A DNA stretch of 64,000 nucleotides from Aradus depressus (taxonomy: Eukaryota; Arthropoda; Insecta; Hemiptera; Aradidae), in NCBI GenBank assembly GCA_963662175.1, contig OY759215.1, positions 19,457,079 to 19,521,078 of the forward strand, in the 5' to 3' direction. Of the stretch, positions 62,701 to 64,000 are shown piece by piece; position 1 is the first letter of the stretch, and every line of letters starts with the position of its first letter. The translations under genes were made by a program, and so were the position numbers. The notes below the pieces were generated by a model. The model was given only the letters and a program-made list of their open reading frames with translations. It was not told the DNA's origin and did not search any database.

Positions 62701-64000
62701 GGGAAGTTCCGTGCAGTTGTTTATAGTTTTCAGTTAACAAATTATGGTTAGGCCTTTCAATTCATTGCTTCTAATGTCGTCATAATCGCCACGGTTTGGT
62801 AGTCTCCGGCCCGCCATAGTCTCACTTAAATACTACTCTGATCCCGAGCTCCCTCTAGAAAGATGGACGGATGATGTTGCACTCGTGCAAGATGTACCCG
62901 AAAACAATAAAGATGGATAACCTACAGACACTCTTTCATTACTAAGTTTTCATTTTACTCGCGATGCAGCTTGCACTATGCCTCCATAGCAGCAGTATGC
63001 TTCCACTTCGCTATATTTCGATACACCTTGCTAACCTTTACTCTCTTTCTCTTTCGAAGCAGCTTATAACCAATATGCATCTATGTTACTCTTCTTCGGA
63101 TCAGTTTGATAACCAATGTGTTTCCATTTCGAAGCAGATTGGTCATCAATATGCTTCAATTTTGTTACGTCTTGCAATATGTTTTCACTTTGCTTTCTAT
63201 CGAAGGAGCTTGGTAAGCAATGCATTTTATTTTGAGCATCCTTATATATTAATAAATACCGTTTCTGTACATTTGTAAAATTTAATTTTGTAGAGTGCCT
63301 ACAATGGTGCATAAAGTGTTATCAAACCTTAAGCACAGCAACATTTTGTCTGTTCACGTTTTTGTTTGCTTTTATTATACAATTATGTTTATATTTGTTC
63401 TTCTCGTGGACACCAGTTCTTTGCTGTTTTCTTAGGATAATGTTTTAGCAATCTGATGTTCGAACTTTTGTTCAGCTCTTGAAATGTTTTAATTAACCAC
63501 ATGTGTCCCTATTTTTTATTAACATGGATTTTATTGTTTGAAATGTTACTAAAATTATGAAACTTTCAGGTTATAACAAGCCTGGGACCTGCGAAGCCTC
63601 AAAGAACCACAAACAAGAACAACAATGCTTCTTGGGGGCCCTCTGACGTGGAGCACACATCTCTATTGGCGGGTTCGACCCTCATCCCGACTCCGCCCCC
63701 ACACAAACTCTACCTGGAGACGAGCTTCACGAACTGTCAGCCCCTACAACAGCAGCCTCCAGCCCAGGACGACACCGAGTCTTCCCATCTCCCTTGGGAG
63801 TTCGTCTCACTAGTGTCCCCAGCGATGGAGCGAAGACCAGAACTATTGCATGACGAATGGTTCGGATTGGCTCCACTTGCCACCCCAGAGTCCATGTCAG
63901 AAGTATGCAGCATTAGTTCACGAGCCAATAGCATGATCCTGTGCCAGAAACAACGTCCGCACACCCTCCTCAAGGAAAGTCTTAGTGTCCGATTTGATGA
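25818..64000 (+). CDS. inaE: sn1-specific diacylglycerol lipase gene (partial, 13 exons seen)
   Basis: The product is a membrane serine hydrolase that cuts diacylglycerol at sn-1, making 2-monoacylglycerol or polyunsaturated fatty acid. In flies it is needed for phototransduction; in vertebrates DAGLA makes 2-AG. The coding join is 25818-26029, 30211-30312, 36823-37000, 37827-37911, 41938-42072, 43998-44200, 46203-46413, 47509-47586, 48380-48606, 49404-49545, 53845-54077, 58938-59070 and 63570-64000. All junctions are GT-AG and phases agree. It covers four membrane segments, the lipase core with Ser/Asp/His, and part of the tail. The first exon and the 3' end are missing. The identification rests on remembered family motifs and is very secure. 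Confidence 0.95.
26362..26385 (+). ncRNA. Hammerhead-like core motif
   Basis: CTGATGA, then TGAGGGGAACCTC (GAGG/CCTC stem with a GGAA loop and one bulged T), then GAAA. The required cleavage-site context after GAAA is not convincing, so it is probably a decayed copy. Confidence 0.35.
26386..27560. other. Intron sequence, nothing recognised
   Basis: AT-rich intron, especially A-rich at 27200-27560. No supported element apart from the features listed separately. Confidence 0.4.
27561..27890 (-). mobile_element. tRNA-derived SINE, near full length
   Basis: Reverse complement: tail TAGGTTAGTTAGTTTTTGTG, body, B box CGGGTTTTGAACCCGCG, A box ACTGAGCTACCGGCGCC. It lies antisense in a lipase intron. 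Confidence 0.9.
28009..28197. other. Purine-rich stretch, unassigned
   Basis: G/A-rich on +. The 62-codon frame is compositional. It may be an old LINE 3' part in minus orientation, but no motif is clear. Confidence 0.3.
28247..28393 (-). mobile_element. tRNA SINE fragment
   Basis: CTGACATTGTACAGGCTCGG to TTCGAATCCCCGATCTTGAG; both ends are missing. Confidence 0.7.
28522..28810 (-). mobile_element. Palindromic element P1, copy 2 (289 bp, 12-bp TSD)
   Basis: Almost identical to the copy at 12280 but reversed: the unmirrored tail (TGAAAACTGACATTATTGCA) is on the left here. A perfect 12-bp duplication AATTATGAGAAG flanks it (28510-28521, 28811-28822). Hammerhead-like cores lie at 28711-28734 (+) and 28665-28642 (-). 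The centre is slightly shorter than in copy 1. Confidence 0.9.
29040..29550. mobile_element. 511-bp foldback element with 8-bp TSD (hAT-like)
   Basis: The ends TAGGGTGGCCGTTATTTCTA and its complement TAGAAATAACGGCCACCCTA continue as near-perfect arms of about 240 bp meeting near 29295. The direct repeat GCCCACTC flanks it (29032-29039, 29551-29558). An 8-bp duplication and a TAGGG end fit the hAT superfamily. There is no coding capacity. Confidence 0.85.
29765..29966 (+). mobile_element. Second tRNA-derived SINE family
   Basis: A clean B box GGGTTCGAATCCCG is followed by TCCGGGAGTAAGTTTTATTT, a body with GGGGCCATGGATGTCGTGAA and an A-rich tail (29955-29968). A reverse copy of the same body is at 46735-46852. 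It differs from the common SINE of the window outside the tRNA-like part. Confidence 0.7.
30211..30312 (+). CDS. inaE: DAGL exon: TM3
   Basis: It begins after TTGTGTTGAG; its first two bases complete a Gly codon with the previous exon. It reads VMLVEVGWLSFAAVWLVMNY, then WTCPLEGVKDAILG. This is the third membrane helix, the Cys-containing loop and the entry to TM4. It ends one base into a codon at donor GTGAGT. Confidence 0.93.
30330..30600 (+). repeat. Intronic tandem repeat, about 40 bp with an 82-bp higher-order unit
   Basis: Units share ATCTATATGG, TTTATAGACAG and CTCTATGGG. An 82-bp block beginning ATGGGTGTGCCGGAAATCTA is present twice. The array directly follows the exon, and its frame stays open to a stop at 30525-30527. 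Confidence 0.8.
30601..31135. other. Intron sequence, nothing recognised
   Basis: AT-rich; no supported element. Confidence 0.35.
31136..31482 (+). mobile_element. tRNA-derived SINE, full length, 12-bp TSD
   Basis: This is the best full copy at 347 bp. It starts AGAGGGCGCCGGTAGCTCAG (A box, 31148-31158), B-box region GGGTTCGTAGCCCG at 31191, then the family body, and ends CCTAACCTAACC. It is flanked by TTAAACAAAAAC (31124-31135, 31483-31494). Confidence 0.95.
31560..32310 (-). mobile_element. LINE 3' fragments around a family A copy
   Basis: ACAATGAGAAAAAACTTTTG and CCCTAACATAAACATTTTAA at 31604-31670, and GAGCTATACTTTTTTCAAAG at 32260, match the LINE at 5420-5620. The family A repeat at 31677-32207 separates them. 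Confidence 0.5.
31677..32207 (-). repeat. Repeat family A, nested in a LINE fragment
   Basis: Three modules; ends ACTTTCCCGTTAAGTTATG and GCCGGTGATTCACTGATGAC. Confidence 0.65.
32735..33530 (+). mobile_element. LINE 3' end with TTC tail, split by P2
   Basis: It carries the same coding remnant and 3' UTR as 49805-53201: GAAGACCTAAATGTTGAG, AAATATCCGTTCACGATTTT, TACTCTTAAGCAGTATCATT, then a CTTCTTCTACTTCTT tail. The palindromic element at 32866-33217 interrupts it. At 33388-33400 it preserves AAAATTTACTCTT, the empty form of the site that the Sola-like element occupies in the other copy. Confidence 0.75.
32866..33217 (+). mobile_element. Palindromic element P2 (352 bp, 12-bp TSD)
   Basis: Arms such as CATAAGACGTTTCGATTGTC and GAAGTCGAAACGTCTTATGA fold around a centre at 33055-33065. 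A perfect 12-bp duplication ACGAATCAAAAC flanks it (32854-32865, 33218-33229). Each arm has the block GTCGAAACGTC, like the 3' half of a hammerhead core, but CTGANGA has decayed to TTGAAAA. A single-arm relative lies at 43690-43862. Confidence 0.85.
33652..34333. mobile_element. Pogo-like MITE, 682 bp, TA duplication
   Basis: The ends CAGTAGAACCTCTTTAAGTC and the complement of ACTTATAGAGGTTCTACTG are typical of the Tc1/mariner-pogo group. TA dinucleotides flank it (33650-33651, 34334-34335). The interior repeats CTCTATAACTCGAA-type phrases several times on one strand and has no transposase. Confidence 0.8.
34528..35034 (-). repeat. Repeat family A copy
   Basis: TCAGAAGGAAGTTATAAAAT to CGCTGGGGAAGTACATTGGC, with three modules. 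Confidence 0.65.
35035..35537. other. Intron sequence, unassigned
   Basis: The 90-codon minus frame 35326-35598 shows no known domain. Confidence 0.35.
35538..35610 (+). mobile_element. tRNA SINE tail fragment
   Basis: GAAAGAGCGCTATGGTAGTT then GCCCGGGCATGAACCAC. Confidence 0.6.
35975..36270 (+). pseudogene. Retroelement RNase H fragment
   Basis: Frame 35975-36148 reads PLCEHDTVLQPDVAAIMRCI and GICIYSDSQAASHTLTSFE and stops at TGA. A shifted frame continues KKEIGLFWIRGHRSKECKE. The IYSDSQAA and LxWIxGH blocks are the standard third and fourth motifs of RNase HI domains in Jockey/R1/I-type LINEs. The stop and frameshift show it is dead. Confidence 0.8.
36282..36481 (+). mobile_element. tRNA SINE, 5'-truncated
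   Basis: TTGAGCATGCCGTCCTTTGG to GACCTCGTAGTTAAAGCC; head and end of the tail are missing. Confidence 0.75.
36576..36612 (+). ncRNA. Hammerhead-like core motif
   Basis: CTGACGA, TGGTGTAGTGCC (GGT/GCC stem), GAAA, then TCAATAGATTG, which can form a TC/GA helix followed by UU, an allowed cleavage context. A flank AGTTTATAAGTAAA is shared with 57673, which has lost the GAAA. Stem I is not evident. Confidence 0.4.
36823..37000 (+). CDS. inaE: DAGL exon: TM4 and start of cytoplasmic linker
   Basis: It follows acceptor TCTGTTTACAG; two bases complete a Gly codon. It reads MVVCNWIVVLTVMLTVWCVF (TM4), then DAAGRSWVKMKKYQRSMRES, a basic helix after the membrane, and NWRQ. The CNWxVxLxVxxTVxCxFDxxGR block is diagnostic of DAGL proteins. 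The donor GTTGAA is weaker than the others but gives the right phase (two bases of Arg). Confidence 0.95.
37170..37330 (-). mobile_element. LINE 3' UTR fragment
   Basis: CGTTAAACCATAACATGGTG and GGATTAGAATTAACAATACT match the 3' UTR of the LINE copies at 4764 and 45228. Confidence 0.55.
37355..37680 (+). pseudogene. Retroelement RNase H domain, N-terminal half
   Basis: The frame reads WAQYFIQKHNDIILCRRHMD, then TRIYTDASKMEEGMGCAVV, a stop codon, and INGECSIFTGELFTLLQAF. YTDASK with its catalytic Asp and the FTGELFTLLQA helix with its catalytic Glu are RNase HI motifs of LINEs. The internal stop shows decay. It may be a separate copy from that at 35975. Confidence 0.8.
37827..37911 (+). CDS. 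inaE: DAGL exon: cytoplasmic linker
   Basis: It follows TTTTATTTTTCAG; one base completes Arg. It reads KVLRAYQDSWDHRCRLLFCC and IRNSDRSK, ending in frame at donor GTAATT. The W...R...LFCC motif is conserved between insect and vertebrate DAGL. Confidence 0.93.
37935..38295 (-). repeat. Repeat family A copy
   Basis: GAGTGTAGAGCAAGTTATGG to CCCTATAAGGACGACCC; the outer end is missing. Confidence 0.6.
38296..39190. other. Intron sequence, unassigned
   Basis: AT-rich. A minus frame at 38929-39228 (99 codons) has a hydrophobic start and two Cys, but it overlaps a family A fragment and lacks support. Confidence 0.35.
39192..39755 (-). repeat. Repeat family A copies, back to back
   Basis: A short + fragment (39192-39275, GTCGTCGGTGCATCAC) is followed by a long minus copy (39300-39755) ending ACAGTGATTCAACGACGACT. 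The two facing ends form an inverted pair. Confidence 0.6.
39756..40941. other. Intron sequence, mostly unassigned
   Basis: TA-rich repeats lie at 40085-40145. A decayed hammerhead-like phrase (CCTGAATAATGGCGAAACGT) lies at 40327-40346. Minus frames at 40267-40527 and 40636-40905 are not recognisable. Confidence 0.35.
40942..41213 (-). repeat. Repeat family A, deleted copy
   Basis: CAACGGAATTTCATATTTTC to ACGTAATTGATTAATTTATG, with internal loss. Confidence 0.5.
41214..41937. other. Intron sequence, nothing recognised
   Basis: No supported element. Confidence 0.35.
41938..42072 (+). CDS. inaE: DAGL exon: linker preceding the lipase core
   Basis: Exactly 45 codons in phase 0 at both ends, after TTTTCCTCAG and before GTAAAT. 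It reads NSFTDIARLLSDFFRDLDVV, PSDVVAGLVLLRKFQK and IERESNVKQ. The FFRDLDxVPSDxxAGLxLLR block is one of the most conserved parts of the family. Confidence 0.95.
42073..43135. other. Intron sequence, nothing recognised
   Basis: The 103-codon + frame at 42555-42866 has no recognisable domain. Confidence 0.35.
43136..43312 (-). mobile_element. tRNA SINE, internally deleted
   Basis: CTCTTTCGTCGCTCTGGTAG to GAACTCAGTAGGCCACC and CGGCGCCCTC; the central body is shortened. Confidence 0.7.
43313..43689. other. Intron sequence, nothing recognised
   Basis: AT-rich; no supported element. Confidence 0.3.
43690..43862 (+). mobile_element. Single-arm relative of palindrome P2
   Basis: GAATTGAAAATGACAAGAAG, TCGAAACGTCTAATGAAAT and CCTCAATTGCCTCAAATTAC match the right arm of the element at 32866, with no left arm. 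Confidence 0.7.
43998..44200 (+). CDS. inaE: DAGL exon: entry to the lipase domain
   Basis: It follows TTGTTCTGATTGTAG. It reads RKNDTYEYLSGVPVTPRTKF, YQHFQAVIHFMHYALAAYGW and PMFLMTTPITSFCQLCQNL, ending two bases into a Gly codon at donor GTATGT. The SGxPVT...AAYGWPM segment starts the alpha/beta-hydrolase domain. The Cys-rich end feeds the next exon. Confidence 0.95.
44201..45227. other. Intron sequence, nothing recognised
   Basis: Short chance frames only. Confidence 0.35.
45228..46090 (-). mobile_element. LINE 3' end, second copy of the 4764 family
   Basis: The minus strand has the RT tail DTRKKENFQITKHCSSLFEK and HKGINFFNALPHFLKTIE, then a 3' UTR shared with 4764-5420. It is diverged, with a frameshift after the LPHFLK motif. 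Confidence 0.7.
46203..46413 (+). CDS. inaE: DAGL exon: Cys-rich segment and first core strands
   Basis: It follows TATATTTTCCAG. One base completes Gly. It reads CLFCRPNPRINGDNCCNCNY, then SIVYVTYHVDVNETPFFVAV and NKIVVSIRGTLSMK. The YxxYHxxxxExPFxVAxDH and IRGTLS blocks are core lipase strands; the Gly-Thr region helps form the oxyanion hole. It ends in phase 0 at GTATCT. Confidence 0.96.
46414..46734. other. Intron sequence, nothing recognised
   Basis: AT-rich; no supported element. Confidence 0.35.
46735..46852 (-). mobile_element. Second SINE family, partial copy
   Basis: Reverse complement of the body at 29850-29950: ACGCATATTAGCCATGACTC, TTACGACATCCATGACCCCG; the tRNA-like head is missing. 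Confidence 0.6.
46853..47508. other. Intron sequence, nothing recognised
   Basis: No supported element. Confidence 0.35.
47509..47586 (+). CDS. inaE: DAGL exon: DVITDLNAES region
   Basis: Twenty-six codons in phase 0: DVITDLNAESETLPLTPPKE and DWLGHK, between TTGGTTTCAG and GTAAAA. It matches the conserved DxLTDL...W.GHKGM block that leads to the nucleophile. Confidence 0.95.
47587..48379. other. Intron sequence, nothing recognised
   Basis: AT-rich; no supported element. Confidence 0.35.
48380..48606 (+). CDS. inaE: DAGL exon: catalytic serine (GHSLGAG)
   Basis: It follows TTGATTTCAG in phase 0. It reads GMVHAAVYIRDKLLNENIL, then GLVLVGHSLGAGTASILAIL and YPDLQCFAYSPPGGLL. The nucleophile elbow GHSLG places the catalytic Ser at codon 48506-48508, equivalent to Ser472 of human DAGLA. 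FAYSPPGGLLS is a family hallmark. It ends two bases into a Ser codon. Confidence 0.97.
48786..49096 (-). mobile_element. tRNA-derived SINE, near full length
   Basis: Reverse complement: decayed tail, AGCGCTCTTTTGTCGCTCTG, body, B box GGGTTTTGAGCC, A box CTGAGCTACCGGCGCC. Confidence 0.85.
49404..49545 (+). CDS. inaE: DAGL exon: catalytic aspartate
   Basis: It follows TTATTTATTTCAG; one base completes Ser. It reads MPAVQYTKSFITSVVLGKDV and VPRIGLFQMESLRADLINAI, ending KDPK at GTAAGT. The Asp of VVLGKDxVPRIGL (codon 49459-49461) corresponds to Asp524 of human DAGLA, the catalytic acid. Confidence 0.97.
49805..50080 (+). mobile_element. LINE 3' end, left part, interrupted by the Sola-like element
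   Basis: The coding remnant reads HEDLNVELLLDYIINFSKNV, then KIGKTQGRKHKNI, followed by 3' UTR. The rest of the same LINE lies at 53049-53201. Same family as 32735-33530. Confidence 0.75.
50092..50306. repeat. Left subterminal inverted repeat of the transposon
   Basis: GGGAAAAACAACCTTTGTCA in the left terminus is mirrored by GACAAAGGTCGTTTTTCCC at 50288-50306. Likely a transposase-binding site. Confidence 0.6.
50433..52697 (-). CDS. Sola-like DDD transposase, two exons, 607 residues
   Basis: Join of 52534-52697 and 50433-52092. A 441-bp intron (donor AG|GTAATA, acceptor TTTTTTTTAG) is removed in phase. Exon 1 starts MDNNVQNDNNFTWPKKRKKQ, a basic N-terminus. After the junction comes CRCKRFNCF. 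In exon 2 likely metal ligands are Asp in VITFDYMQNLP, Asp in LILISDGAAGQNKN and Asp in TRGHSFLPNDTDFALI. A CSNCDRL zinc-knuckle-like motif precedes them. The GHSxLPxDxDF pattern also occurs in a domain family annotated DUF7869, from memory. The C-terminus is acidic. There is no stop or frameshift, so the gene may be functional. Confidence 0.88.
52850..52887. repeat. Right subterminal palindrome of the transposon
   Basis: AACAACCAATGTCA and TGACATTGGTTGTT form a 14-bp palindrome around CA, followed by TTTCCACC. GGTTGTTTTTCCACC here is a direct near-copy of the GGTTGTTTTTCCCACC of the right terminus. Confidence 0.65.
53049..53201 (+). mobile_element. LINE 3' end, right part with TTC tail
   Basis: TACTCTTAAGCAGTAGCATT, GTATTTAGTGTATAAGGG and a TTCTTCTTC tail continue the LINE split by the Sola-like element. 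Confidence 0.8.
53202..53844. other. Intron sequence, mostly unassigned
   Basis: A CTACTGATGATGACGCTGTT phrase at 53226-53245 resembles the hammerhead-like repeat unit but lacks the GAAA half. Nothing else is recognised. Confidence 0.35.
53845..54077 (+). CDS. inaE: DAGL exon: regulatory insert and catalytic histidine
   Basis: It follows TGTCTGTCCTAG in phase 0. It reads WKTITCSVFCCGCAPMPTSA, a polar segment corresponding to the regulatory loop between core strands, then HPSDNTIALTLHQPLYPPGS and IIHVVRHHPSKTE. The His of IIHVV (codon 54046-54048) is the likely third catalytic residue. It ends two bases into Glu at donor GTAAGT. Confidence 0.95.
54396..55140. mobile_element. Element with inverted ends and AAAACTNACATTATCC repeats
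   Basis: Left end TATGAGTCATCCAGAATCAA and right end TTGATTCTGGTGGACTCATA are inverted complements. The interior repeats phrases such as AAAACTCACATTATCCAAAC three to five times. No coding region. Confidence 0.55.
55147..55335. repeat. Foldback segment
   Basis: AATAAAACAATAAAAACTAA and TTAGTTTTTATTGTTTTATT are inverted complements flanking about 120 bp. Probably part of the surrounding inverted-repeat element. Confidence 0.55.
55674..55749 (+). mobile_element. tRNA SINE tail, 76 bp, with 12-bp TSD
   Basis: GAAAGAGCGCTCTGGTAGTA to AACCTAACC. Despite its short length it is flanked by the perfect repeat TTAAGGTTAATT (55662-55673, 55750-55761), so it is a genuine severely 5'-truncated insertion. 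Confidence 0.85.
55762..58016. other. Intron sequence, mostly unassigned
   Basis: It includes a 49-base A homopolymer at 56680-56728 and a degenerate CTGACGATGATGTAATGAGT phrase at 57689. The minus frames 56291-56681 are not recognisable. Confidence 0.4.
56680..56728. repeat. Poly-A homopolymer
   Basis: About 49 consecutive A. Length may be affected by sequencing; it could be the tail of a retroposed copy, but no body is recognised upstream. Confidence 0.9.
58017..58705 (-). repeat. Repeat family A, longest copy
   Basis: CTTCCCCAGCTATTCGAAGT to GATTCACCGACGACTTTC, with four module-like blocks. Confidence 0.7.
58938..59070 (+). CDS. inaE: DAGL exon: end of the lipase domain
   Basis: It follows TTATTTTAAAG; one base completes Glu. 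It reads QVLKKHDPVYQAIWANNTDF and DEVLISPVMIQDHMPDKVLE, then ALNK in phase 0 at GTATCC. The FxEVxISPxMxxDHMPDxVxxAL block closes the catalytic domain in all DAGLs. Confidence 0.96.
59324..59757. mobile_element. Palindromic element P3 (434 bp, 12-bp TSD)
   Basis: Arms such as GGTAGAAGGTACAGTTATGG and CCATAACTGTACCTTCTACC fold around a centre near 59555. Outer arm parts include ACTAGTTTCGCC and GGCGAAACTAGT. The left end has an extra 35 bp or so not mirrored. The 12-bp duplication TTGAACCTTGAT flanks it (59312-59323, 59758-59769). A decayed hammerhead-like phrase TTGATAATGCCTTAACACGG, CGAAAC lies in the right arm. Confidence 0.85.
59770..60633. other. Intron sequence, nothing recognised
   Basis: AT-rich with long T-runs; the hydrophobic frame 60371-60694 is compositional. 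Confidence 0.4.
60634..60731 (+). CDS. inaE: Candidate alternative DAGL exon (short C-terminus)
   Basis: It follows acceptor TTGTCTTAATCAG and reads VLQHHNKYKHREAVRTLSDI and AQAPLENGLTDI, with a donor AG|GTATAA. Directly after ALNK of the previous exon it resembles the LNKVLENYNKGK sequence of vertebrate DAGLA. It ends two bases into a codon, while the next exon needs phase 0. Splicing to 63570 would give Arg-Leu-stop, and reading through gives 19 more codons to a stop at 60787-60789. It therefore looks like an alternative or poison exon. Confidence 0.6.
60790..61752. other. Intron sequence with weak repeats
   Basis: Imperfect repeats of the form CATTATCAGTTCCAAATTTA, ATGACCTTTAACATTA run at 60780-61030. 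Nothing else is recognised. Confidence 0.4.
61753..62151 (-). other. Coding-like antisense segment, unidentified
   Basis: The central 61855-62110 part is GC-richer than the intron around it. The minus frame (132 codons) reads NELQQKLSVALCDAYSGVPM, then DSLYRTLSRSSASGPVDV. An overlapping + frame at 61850-62062 is also open. A CTTCAACAG acceptor-like and GGTAAGAG donor-like site occur on the minus strand (about 62092 and 62022). Could be a nested gene exon or a gene fragment; no family recognised. Confidence 0.3.
62300..62630 (+). mobile_element. tRNA-derived SINE, near full length
   Basis: GCGCGGTAGCTTAGTGCTTG (shortened A-box region), B box GGGTTTGAAACCCG, body and a decayed tail ACTGAAACTAACTAAAC. 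Confidence 0.88.
62964..63210. repeat. Degenerate tandem repeat
   Basis: Blocks of about 45-50 bp share TATGCTTCCACTTCG, GCAGCTTATAACCAATATGC and GCAGATTGGTCATCAATATG. The + open frame across it is a by-product. Confidence 0.55.
63570..64000 (+). CDS. inaE: DAGL exon: cytoplasmic tail (cut by window edge)
   Basis: It follows ATGAAACTTTCAG in phase 0, so it joins ALNK directly. It reads VITSLGPAKPQRTTNKNNNA, then a Pro/Gln/Ser-rich tail with PLQQQPPAQDDTESSHLPW and LATPESMSEVCSISSRANS, open to the last base. This is the low-complexity regulatory tail of long DAGL isoforms. No PPxxF Homer-binding motif is seen in this part. A GC-rich exon in an AT-rich intron supports its being real. Confidence 0.93.

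Noticed and set aside
63625..63973. Alternative frames across the last exon
   Set aside because: Shadows; the phase-0 frame from 63570 is open to the window end and joins ALNK correctly.

Overview
The window is eukaryotic, AT-rich and very rich in transposons. Its one clear host gene is the insect-type sn1-specific diacylglycerol lipase (ortholog of Drosophila inaE and vertebrate DAGLA) on the + strand. Thirteen coding exons with GT-AG borders and matching phases run from 25818 to the right edge, about 790 codons over 38 kb. The first exon (start codon, first half of TM1) is not recognised, and the last exon is cut by the window edge. The protein family, Jockey/CR1-like LINEs, tRNA-derived SINEs, large introns and low GC point to an insect. 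A hemipteran such as a planthopper or leafhopper is my guess from genome style only.

Bases 1 to 25.8 kb hold no host gene I can name. They are intergenic DNA or a large first intron, packed with repeat family A (a long modular non-coding repeat), tRNA SINEs, LINE 3' ends, MITEs and three tandem arrays (22, 52 and about 45 bp). Two short GC-rich coding-like islands (7.7-8.0 kb; 16.75-16.9 kb) remain unassigned.

From 25.8 to 64 kb the lipase exons lie between large repeat-filled introns. Exon order follows the protein: four membrane segments (25.8-37.0 kb), linker (37.8-44.2 kb), alpha/beta-hydrolase core with the nucleophile Ser at 48506, Asp at 49459 and His at 54046, then the cytoplasmic tail (58.9 kb to the edge). 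A 98-bp exon-like segment at 60634 does not fit the phase of the final exon and would give a short C-terminus, so two tail isoforms are predicted.

The most notable mobile elements are (i) an apparently intact 2964-bp Sola-like DNA transposon (50081-53044) with perfect 37-bp terminal inverted repeats, an ATTT target duplication and a two-exon 607-residue DDD-type transposase gene; it sits in a LINE copy whose uninterrupted relative is also in the window; and (ii) a group of palindromic elements (290, 289, 352 and 434 bp), each flanked by an exact 12-bp target duplication, two of which carry hammerhead-ribozyme-like cores on both strands. A 511-bp hAT-like foldback with an 8-bp duplication and a pogo-like MITE with TA duplications are also well defined.

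Coordinates of repeats without target duplications are approximate. Family names for repeats are local labels; no database was searched.
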